5,561 nucleotides of DNA from Methanobacteriota archaeon (GTDB lineage Archaea; Methanobacteriota; Methanobacteria; Methanobacteriales; Methanobacteriaceae): assembly GCA_023409695.1 (NCBI GenBank), contig JAEYQZ010000112.1:1-5561 (forward strand), written 5' to 3'. Numbering within the stretch: position 1 is the stretch's first letter; each line of letters opens with the position of its first letter. The position numbers and the translations under genes were made by a program. Positions 1-4,559 of this stretch are shown here, piece by piece. The notes below the pieces were generated by a model, which searched no databases, had not been told where the DNA came from, and saw only the letters and a program-made list of their open reading frames with translations.

Positions 1-263
1 ATAATACCCTTTTAACTGAATTTAAATTAGAAAAAGGAAAAATACTACCTGCTCACAGCCACCCTGAAGAACAGACTGGTTACCTCGTATCCGGCCACAT
101 AATACTCATCATCAATGGCGAAAGGCACGATATAAAACCAGGCGACAGCTGGGCGATCCCAGGGGAATCAGAACATGGTGCAGAAACCATTGAAGATTCA
201 GTCGCTGTTGAAATATTTTCACCAGTTAGAGAAGATTATATCCCAAATAAAATTAATTTTTGA
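1..263 (+). CDS. Small cupin-domain protein, C-terminal part (5' end outside window)
   Basis: This is the last 86 codons of an open frame read from base 3 and ending in TGA at 261-263; the start lies left of the window. The visible part is a single cupin_2 beta-barrel. Motif 1 is seen as G12...H18-S-H20-P-E22-E-Q24 with a following G31. Motif 2 is seen as PGD...PGESEH. The two histidines, the glutamate/glutamine and the late histidine are the usual metal ligands, so metal binding is probably intact. Stand-alone cupins of this size are common in methanogens, but their substrate is usually unknown; sugar or small-molecule binding or a dioxygenase role cannot be told apart here. It is the only plus-strand gene and converges on the methyltransferase gene 27 bp away. 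Its middle (61-180) is about 52% G+C by hand count, richer than its surroundings. The family call is firm and the function is open. Confidence 0.85.
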   Translation, partial: NTLLTEFKLEKGKILPAHSHPEEQTGYLVSGHIILIINGERHDIKPGDSWAIPGESEHGAETIEDSVAVEIFSPVREDYIPNKINF

Positions 264-267
264 CCAT

Positions 268-273
268 AAAAAA
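268..273 (-). terminator. Oligo-T terminator of the tetR-methyltransferase unit
   Basis: A run of six A on the plus strand reads as T6 in the minus-strand transcript, 18 bases after the methyltransferase stop and just beyond the cupin stop. It fits an archaeal hairpin-less terminator for a convergent gene pair. The tract is short, so this is a moderate call. Confidence 0.45.
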
Positions 274-286
274 TTAGAAGACAGTA

Positions 287-303
287 TTTTTTACTTCTTT
301 TTT
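287..303 (+). terminator. Oligo-T terminator of the cupin gene
   Basis: Two runs of six T (287-292 and 298-303) begin 24 bases after the cupin stop codon. There is no hairpin before them. Oligo-T stretches are the usual intrinsic terminators of archaeal RNA polymerase. The second run lies within the 3' end of the opposing methyltransferase gene, where it encodes lysines, so part of it may exist for coding reasons. Confidence 0.5.
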
Positions 304-935
304 CCAATATAATAAAATCCATTTGATTTATGGCCGTTCATGGTATCAAAAACTGTTTTTTCAAATACAAGTTTATCAAAATTCTTTGTTAATTTTAAAA
401 TATGTTCTTCAGTATGATGCCTTAAAACGGCACCTTCTGGAAGTTCAAAAATACCATAAATCCCATACTTATCTTCATATTTTTGGTACCGCTCAAGATT
501 CCTTTTATCCTGATTTATTAAAAAATCAGTTAGATATAAAATCCCATCATCTTTAAGCACTCTAGAGATTTCCAAAATTATATTTTCCTGTTCTTCATCT
601 TTAATATTGGAGGTCAGTACCGCAACAAGGATTACTGCATCAAATTCATTGTTTGGAAATGGAATTCTATCCCCATCAGTTTTAATAAGATTTAAATAAG
701 GATGTTCCTTTAATCCCCTATTTATCATGCCCTGTGAATAATCAATACCAGTTAAATTCTTAAAACCATTACTGTAAAGTTCATTTAGAATTCTTCCATA
801 GCCGCAGCCTACGTCTAGAACAGCCATTCCTTTTGAAACATGTTTTTCAAACTCTTCAATTTTAAAAGGAGTTGGAAATTCTTTTTTCTCGGCTGCATCA
901 TCCCAGTATTTTTCCTGTTTATTAGTTTTTTTCAT
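291..935 (-). CDS. Class I SAM-dependent methyltransferase (Methyltransf_11/25 type)
   Basis: A 214-residue soluble protein with the Rossmann-type methyltransferase core. Motif I, the SAM-binding glycine loop, is VLDVGCGYGRIL at 39-50. The acidic end of strand 2 is GID at 63-65. An acidic D87-G-D89 fits the adenine-contact position. Motif IV-like FDAVILVAVL is at 98-107, and the post-motif segment EISRVLKDDGILYLTDF at 122-138 is typical of small-molecule and ubiquinone/UbiE-like enzymes. The C-terminal third (about 139-214) shows no motif I recognise and may shape the acceptor site. The substrate cannot be inferred. The ATG sits inside the last codons of the TetR gene (14-bp overlap) and the upstream sequence offers only a weak Shine-Dalgarno-like GGTTGA, so translation is probably coupled to tetR. 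The pairing suggests the methyltransferase is co-regulated with, and may modify, whatever the regulator senses; that is inference. Confidence 0.85.
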   Translation of the reverse strand: MKKTNKQEKYWDDAAEKKEFPTPFKIEEFEKHVSKGMAVLDVGCGYGRILNELYSNGFKNLTGIDYSQGMINRGLKEHPYLNLIKTDGDRIPFPNNEFDAVILVAVLTSNIKDEEQENIILEISRVLKDDGILYLTDFLINQDKRNLERYQKYEDKYGIYGIFELPEGAVLRHHTEEHILKLTKNFDKLVFEKTVFDTMNGHKSNGFYYIGKKK

Positions 936-1548
936 TTATTTCAACCAGATTTATCTTTTCATCTATCCCTGCAATTTTAGCCACGATAATTTTTAAAGCT
1001 TGTATTTTTCTTAGATATTCTTCCTTATCCTGGGCTGATTTTAGGCTGTCACCTAAATTTTCCACTATGTAACTGACAAACTCCACAGTTTCTCTTGGAT
1101 ATTCCACTTTTAAAGTCCCTTCTTTAACCCCCTGTTCTACAACCTGGGTTAATAAAGGGATTACTATCTCACGAGACTTTTTTCTATGCTCTCGATACAT
1201 AACTGCATTACCCTCTTTTTGGAGGAATTCATTTAGGTTCTGTTTTGCATTTTGTGACTTAATTGTAATGCTAAATATGATCTTCAGTTTCTCAAGCGCA
1301 TTCATTTCATTATTTGAAACTAAATCATTCATAAATTCTTTCCAATAGTTCAAATTATCAGTTATTACTTCTTTCATTACTTCATTTTTTGATTTGAAGT
1401 AATAGAAAAATGATCCATGTGACATGCCTACTTTATTTGTAATATCATTTACCGATGTCTGATCAAATCCTTTCTCTAAAAAAAGCTCCCTAGCAGCTTT
1501 TATGAACTCTTTTCTTCGTGTTTCTGGGTCTTTGGTTATTCGTGCCAT
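922..1548 (-). CDS. TetR/AcrR-family transcriptional regulator
   Basis: A 208-residue protein of normal TetR length. The N-terminal DNA-binding domain spans about 8-57: helix 1 holds KEFIKAARELFLEKGF (13-28), followed by TSVNDITNKVGMSHGSFFYYF (31-51), the conserved TetR helix-turn-helix with the G-x-x-x-G-x-(F/L)-Y-x-(Y/H)-F signature, then K-SKNEVM leading into helix 4. Residues about 60-208 form the helical ligand/dimer domain, whose ligand cannot be predicted. The ATG at 1546-1548 is supported by a GTGA ribosome-binding core four bases upstream. Upstream lie a TATA-like box and a perfect inverted repeat that could be an autoregulatory operator. The gene overlaps the methyltransferase gene, so the two form one unit. 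It may also act on the redox operon at 1676-4419, but that operon's palindrome differs in sequence from the one beside tetR, so control of both by this protein is unproven. Confidence 0.92.
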   Translation of the reverse strand: MARITKDPETRRKEFIKAARELFLEKGFDQTSVNDITNKVGMSHGSFFYYFKSKNEVMKEVITDNLNYWKEFMNDLVSNNEMNALEKLKIIFSITIKSQNAKQNLNEFLQKEGNAVMYREHRKKSREIVIPLLTQVVEQGVKEGTLKVEYPRETVEFVSYIVENLGDSLKSAQDKEEYLRKIQALKIIVAKIAGIDEKINLVEINEKN

Positions 1549-1552
1549 ATTT

Positions 1553-1557
1553 TCACG
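1553..1557 (-). promoter_or_regulatory. Ribosome-binding site of tetR
   Basis: Minus-strand CGTGA lies four bases before the ATG of tetR. GGTGA/GTGA cores are the usual archaeal Shine-Dalgarno. Exactly the same context, CGTGAAAATATG, precedes and includes the ATG of the flavodoxin gene (2360-2371). Confidence 0.6.
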
Positions 1558-1564
1558 TTAAATT

Positions 1565-1592
1565 TTAATTAATTTCTCTACAAATTAATTAA
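1565..1592 (-). promoter_or_regulatory. Perfect 11-bp inverted repeat, candidate operator of the tetR promoter
   Basis: The left arm TTAATTAATTT (1565-1575) is perfectly complementary to the right arm AAATTAATTAA (1582-1592), with the six-base spacer CTCTAC. It lies between the TATA-like box of tetR (1601-1611) and the start codon, about where transcription should start (near 1580). A repressor bound there would block its own gene, as TetR-family proteins often do. The arms contain only A and T, so chance symmetry in AT-rich DNA is a real alternative. Confidence 0.45.
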
Positions 1593-1600
1593 TTCTCATT

Positions 1601-1611
1601 ATTTTATATTT
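1601..1611 (-). promoter_or_regulatory. TATA-like box of the tetR-methyltransferase unit
   Basis: On the minus strand this reads AAATATAAAAT, an archaeal TATA-box-like element. A start point about 25 bases downstream would fall near 1580 and leave a leader of roughly 30 bases carrying the GTGA ribosome-binding site. The whole gap is AT-rich, so the exact position is uncertain. Confidence 0.45.
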
Positions 1612-1613
1612 TT

Positions 1614-1624
1614 ATGCCTGGCAT
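1614..1624. repeat. Short palindrome ATGCC-T-GGCAT upstream of the tetR TATA-like box
   Basis: Five-base perfect arms with one central base form the only G+C-rich patch in the 127-bp gap between the flavodoxin gene and tetR. It directly abuts the TATA-like box on its upstream (minus-strand) side, where the BRE element and activator sites lie in archaea. It could be a regulator half-site pair or a weak hairpin ending the upstream operon; no T-tract follows, which argues against the latter. Confidence 0.3.
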
Positions 1625-1675
1625 TTATCATATTAATATTTATATTATAGTATATTCCAAATCAAATATTTTAAC

Positions 1676-2362
1676 TTATGAACCTAATTTTTCTCCAAAT
1701 TCATTAGCTAAGTTCTTTGCTTCAGCGGTCTGGTTGCTGAGTAGTATCAAATTATTAGTTACATTTCCTCCCTGTTTTTTAACTTCATTCTGCATTTTTT
1801 GGATAGTTGGTAAAGCTTCTCCCCCAGCAGTAGCAAATAAAGCCACTTTTTTCCCTTTTAAGTTACTAGATCCTGTTATATAAGTATTAATCGCTGCAAC
1901 AGGCCCATAATTCCAGGTTGGACTTCCAATAATCACAAGATCATAGTTACTAACATTTAAACCAAGGGGTTTAATATTTACAGCATGTCTTCCACAACTA
2001 TTAAACATATGTAGCATATTTCCACCATTAGGTTCAACTCTCAGGAGTGTTACTTCCCAATTTTTTGATACAAGGCCATGAGCAATAGCATATGCTGTCT
2101 GTTCACAGTATCCACCATCAAATACATTTGAATAATTTCCATCATTTCTTTTGGAACTCAGACTATAATAGACTATTAAAGCATTACCTGAGGGTTCTCC
2201 AGCAGGTTTAATGGTAGTTGAAACAGGGGAATCATCAATATATGATGATGCTATATCCGCAGTAACAGCTATTAATATTATAAAAATATACCCCAATACC
2301 GCTAACCCCATTTTCCAACGTTTTCCAGACCGGAATCCTGGTATTTTTTGCCAGAACTTCAT
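1676..2362 (-). CDS. Membrane-anchored flavodoxin-family protein
   Basis: A 228-residue protein. Residues 1-17 are rich in Lys/Arg, and about 18-37 form one hydrophobic segment (membrane anchor or uncleaved signal; no lipobox cysteine). Residues 41-59 are a polar Pro/Ser/Thr linker and 60-228 a flavodoxin domain. Strand 1 is ALIVYYS (61-67), the FMN-contact loop after strand 3 is IIGSPTWNYGP (144-154), and the next loop is ALFATAGGEA (174-183). The phosphate-binding loop is unusual: about 20 residues (68-87) lie between YYS and the helix starting QTAYAIA, where classical flavodoxins have only a few. The positive N terminus predicts that the flavodoxin domain faces outside the cytoplasmic membrane, which is odd for an FMN protein. 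It is the last gene of the four-gene redox operon, 12 bp after the MBL gene, with a GTGA ribosome-binding site. It presumably carries electrons; the partner is unknown. Confidence 0.85.
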   Translation of the reverse strand: MKFWQKIPGFRSGKRWKMGLAVLGYIFIILIAVTADIASSYIDDSPVSTTIKPAGEPSGNALIVYYSLSSKRNDGNYSNVFDGGYCEQTAYAIAHGLVSKNWEVTLLRVEPNGGNMLHMFNSCGRHAVNIKPLGLNVSNYDLVIIGSPTWNYGPVAAINTYITGSSNLKGKKVALFATAGGEALPTIQKMQNEVKKQGGNVTNNLILLSNQTAEAKNLANEFGEKLGS

Positions 2363-2374
2363 ATTTTCACGCCC

Positions 2375-3001
2375 TTATATCAACTCTTCCTTATTGTTTC
2401 GCCTAACAGGCTCTCCATGTGCAGGGCATATCCAATTAAATGACAGATTACCCACTTTTTTGGCAGATTCCTTCGAAAGATCTGTATTCCAGTTCATGAA
2501 TGAACTCATAGGTCCTACTTGCCCTTTGGAAGTTCTAATTAAATCTCCAGCAAATAAAACATCATTATAAAGCAAGCATACATGTCCCGGCGTGTGACCT
2601 GGAGCAGGTATAACCTTAATATCACCTATCTTCTGATCTTCAGGATATGAATTTATGTTTCCAGGTTTTTTTACCCTCATAATAATCGAGACAAGCCTTT
2701 TAATCCCTTCACGATTTTTTTCACCACAAATGTAAGGTATATCCTCTTTTGATGCCCATACTTTAGCTCCTGTTTCCCCCTCAAGCAAAGCGAGATTTCC
2801 AATATGGTCTACATCGTGGTGTGTTAATAAAATATGTTTAATGTCCTGAGGCTTTATATTCAGAGTCTTTAATTCTTTTAAAATACCTTTTCCTTGCCCA
2901 GGTCGCCCAGTATCAACTAAAACTATTTCTTTATCAACAATTAAGTATGCATAATTCCCTTTTGTTGAATCCAATGCATATATATTATCTATTACCTTCA
3001 T
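2375..3001 (-). CDS. Metallo-beta-lactamase-fold hydrolase
   Basis: A 208-residue soluble protein covering one whole MBL domain. Visible elements are strand VLVDTG (27-32), metal motif T60-H61-H62-D63-V64-D65-H66, GHTPGH (135-140), the bridging-aspartate segment FAGDL (150-154) and the late PAHGEP (193-198). The metal ligands read H61-x-D63-x-D65-H66, H136, D153 and H195. The second histidine of the classical HxHxDH is therefore an aspartate, a variant seen in several MBL subfamilies, and two metals could still be held. Known members include glyoxalase II-like thioesterases and other hydrolases; the substrate is not evident and true beta-lactamase activity is unlikely in this setting. The start is supported by a strong AAGGTGG (3007-3013) five bases before the ATG. 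It lies between the CCG protein gene (31-bp gap) and the flavodoxin gene (12-bp gap), so it is co-transcribed with redox proteins. Confidence 0.9.
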   Translation of the reverse strand: MKVIDNIYALDSTKGNYAYLIVDKEIVLVDTGRPGQGKGILKELKTLNIKPQDIKHILLTHHDVDHIGNLALLEGETGAKVWASKEDIPYICGEKNREGIKRLVSIIMRVKKPGNINSYPEDQKIGDIKVIPAPGHTPGHVCLLYNDVLFAGDLIRTSKGQVGPMSSFMNWNTDLSKESAKKVGNLSFNWICPAHGEPVRRNNKEELI

Positions 3002-3032
3002 TTATTCCACCTTCATATAATTTAGTAAGAAC

Positions 3033-3971
3033 TCATTTACTAGCTTGACATATCCCGTTCTGATTCTCTAACAACATGTAAATATCAACAGTTTTATCCG
3101 GTCTTACTGATGACAGGTTAAGATAGCAGAATGGACAGTATGTAACTATTTTTTCAGGATTCTCTGCTGTTTTTCTTGCTTTTGTACTTGCAAGCTGTTT
3201 ATCATGTGCCATAACTCCCCCACCTGCCCCACAGCATGGGCTTGCACTTTCATTTTTTGAGCCAGGAAGTATTTTACGTACGTTACTGCTTTTTTCGTTG
3301 GCATGACATGGATCTTGTATTGTAAAACTATCTCCTTTGAGAGTCAATCCGTTTAACAGGTCAACAGCAAGAACTATCTCGGGGTTGAACCCATTACATC
3401 CTTTATAATATTTATTGAAAGCATTATAACACCCAGGACATATTGTTATAATTTGTTTAACTCCTGCTGCTTTGAATTTTGCAATATTCCTTTGGACTGC
3501 TTCCAATCCAGATTCATGATCACCTAAATTAAATAATATATTACCACAACAGGTTTCATCACTGATAACGCCGTATTCTATGCCTTCACTTTTAAGTAAA
3601 CTCTCTGCTGCTTCAAGTATTTCTGGTGTTTTATGTGTGGGCGTGCATCCTTTAAATAATACAGTTTCCATGCTGTAATGTCCCGGAACATTATCTGTAA
3701 TGATACCATAAGAGTTTCCTGCTTCTAAAATATTTGTGCTGATTTCAATTAAATGAGAAGAAATAAGGCTTTTATCCACTGCTTTTTCTCTGGTACCTCT
3801 ATTGAAACCAGCAAGCCCGCAACTATTACATAAAGTGCACCTGTATAATTTATTAAGGTCTTTTTTATTCAGGCTGCCAGTTAATCTTATCTTCAGATTA
3901 CAGTATAAAGAACTTAATGGAGAACAATCCGCCCCTTTACTGCCATCTTCCAGTAGTTTAATTTCAGTCAT
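3033..3971 (-). CDS. CCG-domain Fe-S oxidoreductase, HdrB/HdrD/GlpC-like
   Basis: A 312-residue cysteine-rich protein. The N terminus has C45-x2-C48-x2-C51, a half-ferredoxin motif lacking the usual fourth cysteine (position 55 is Gly); C16 and C24 lie further upstream. Two CCG domains follow. The first is C109-x31-C141-C142-x35-C178-PG-C181, matching the consensus CX31-39CCX35-36CXXC, which in heterodisulfide reductase HdrB binds a noncubane [4Fe-4S] cluster. The second is C222-x23-C246-C247-x31-C279-PF-C282, with CCGAGGG intact but the first spacing clearly short. Family members move electrons to or from disulfides, quinone-like or organic acid substrates (HdrB/D, GlpC, LutA). Neither a second ferredoxin repeat nor an FAD domain is present, so electrons must come from a partner, perhaps the flavin proteins in the same operon. 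AAGGAG at 3980-3985 supports the ATG. It is 19 bp after the PNPOx-like gene and 31 bp before the MBL gene. It is not core HdrB, which lacks the N-terminal cysteine motif. Confidence 0.88.
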   Translation of the reverse strand: MTEIKLLEDGSKGADCSPLSSLYCNLKIRLTGSLNKKDLNKLYRCTLCNSCGLAGFNRGTREKAVDKSLISSHLIEISTNILEAGNSYGIITDNVPGHYSMETVLFKGCTPTHKTPEILEAAESLLKSEGIEYGVISDETCCGNILFNLGDHESGLEAVQRNIAKFKAAGVKQIITICPGCYNAFNKYYKGCNGFNPEIVLAVDLLNGLTLKGDSFTIQDPCHANEKSSNVRKILPGSKNESASPCCGAGGGVMAHDKQLASTKARKTAENPEKIVTYCPFCYLNLSSVRPDKTVDIYMLLENQNGICQASK

Positions 3972-3990
3972 TTAAATTTCTCCTTAAATC

Positions 3991-4419
3991 TCATTTACCA
4001 AATTCAATCATCTTTTTAGGCTCGAAAGCTGTTTCCATTGTCCAGAAATATGATTTACCCTTTGCAATTTTGAAAAGTACTAAATCTGGATTTAGAGGTG
4101 TGAACCCAAAATCTTTAAGGAAAGGTCTGTCTTCCAATACCTTTTTCTTGAGTTCAATATCCTCTAGAAATTCCACTTCTCCTTCAACTCTCATCATCGT
4201 TCCAAACATTTCTCCAGGTTTCCAAAACGATGCTTCAACTTTCTTGTTTTCTTGAATTTGCCGGTACATATCCATATTTGCCCTTATCTGGAAGTAATAA
4301 CCACTTTTATCGGCGAACCACATTCCAAGTGCCCTTACTCTAGGCTGATCATTTTCCACAGTAGCTACCCAGCTCACAGGGTTTTCATTTGCAAATTTTA
4401 TACATTTTTCCAATTCCAT
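3991..4419 (-). CDS. PNPOx-like split beta-barrel flavin-binding protein
   Basis: A 142-residue protein of the pyridoxamine 5'-phosphate oxidase-like fold (resembling the COG5015-type single-domain group). The hallmark opening is NPVSWVATVENDQPRVRALGM (13-33), with the P-R-V-R strand that usually lines the flavin phosphate. It is followed by YYFQIRANMDMYRQIQEN (41-58), the helix contacting the flavin, and the barrel strands up to YFWTME. FMN is the most likely cofactor; F420 or heme binding occurs in relatives and cannot be excluded. It is unlikely to be the vitamin B6 enzyme itself, which is longer. It is the first gene of the four-gene unit. A GAGTTGAT ribosome-binding site (4423-4430, one mismatch from GAGGTGAT) lies three bases before the ATG, and a 19-bp palindrome and a TATA-like box lie just upstream. 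A role as flavin reductase or binder in detoxification is inference. Confidence 0.85.
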   Translation of the reverse strand: MELEKCIKFANENPVSWVATVENDQPRVRALGMWFADKSGYYFQIRANMDMYRQIQENKKVEASFWKPGEMFGTMMRVEGEVEFLEDIELKKKVLEDRPFLKDFGFTPLNPDLVLFKIAKGKSYFWTMETAFEPKKMIEFGK

Positions 4420-4434
4420 AGTATCAACTCTAAT

Positions 4435-4453
4435 TTGACTGACTGTCAGTCAA
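4435..4453 (-). promoter_or_regulatory. Perfect 19-bp palindromic operator, TetR-type
   Basis: TTGACTGAC-T-GTCAGTCAA is a perfect palindrome with nine-base arms and one central base. Its mixed base composition in an AT-rich gap makes chance unlikely. GACTGAC...GTCAGTC symmetry is typical of operators bound by TetR/AcrR-family repressors. It sits directly downstream (minus strand) of a TATA-like box and ends 15 bases before the ATG of the PNPOx-like gene, where binding would block transcription initiation. By eye I found no second copy in the window. Confidence 0.8.
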
Positions 4454-4461
4454 TATAAACA
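4454..4461 (-). promoter_or_regulatory. TATA-like box of the redox operon
   Basis: On the minus strand this reads GTTTATAT, a good match to an archaeal TATA box. Transcription would start about 25 bases downstream, near 4432, giving a very short leader that holds just the GAGTTGAT ribosome-binding site. An alternative TATA-like stretch, TTTAAATAATA, lies about ten bases further upstream and would put the start point inside the operator. With either choice the palindrome overlaps the core promoter. Confidence 0.5.
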
Positions 4462-4488
4462 AGATATTATTTAAATGTTGTGTAAAAC

Positions 4489-4494
4489 AAAAAA
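4489..4494 (-). terminator. Oligo-T terminator downstream of the EFR1-type gene
   Basis: A plus-strand A6 run reads T6 in the minus transcript, 65 bases after the stop of the flavodoxin-ferredoxin gene and upstream of the redox operon promoter. A nearer T5 (4549-4553) may contribute. There is no hairpin, as expected for archaeal termination. Confidence 0.35.
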
Positions 4495-4559
4495 TTAAAT
4501 TAACGCATTTAGCTGATTATTTTTTAATATAACGATCTATTATAAATTAAAAATCAATT

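Noticed and set aside
323..556. Plus-strand open frame of 77 codons
   Set aside because: It lies wholly antisense to the methyltransferase gene, has no family pattern, and no ribosome-binding site was evident.
1614..1883. Plus-strand open frame of 89 codons starting in the tetR upstream gap
   Set aside because: Most of it is antisense to the C-terminal half of the flavodoxin, and it shows no recognisable domain; its hydrophobicity is what antisense of such sequence gives.
2211..2570. Plus-strand open frame of 119 codons
   Set aside because: It is antisense to the junction of the flavodoxin and MBL genes, both of which have clear domain motifs; its translation looks like the reverse of coding sequence.
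4070..4458. Two plus-strand open frames opposite the PNPOx-like gene
   Set aside because: Both are antisense to a well-supported gene, and the second also crosses the operator; neither has a plausible start context.
4420..4559. Possible small RNA or riboswitch in the largest gap
   Set aside because: Apart from the operator, TATA-like box and T-tracts, the sequence is AT-rich with no stem set or tRNA-like motif that I can support.
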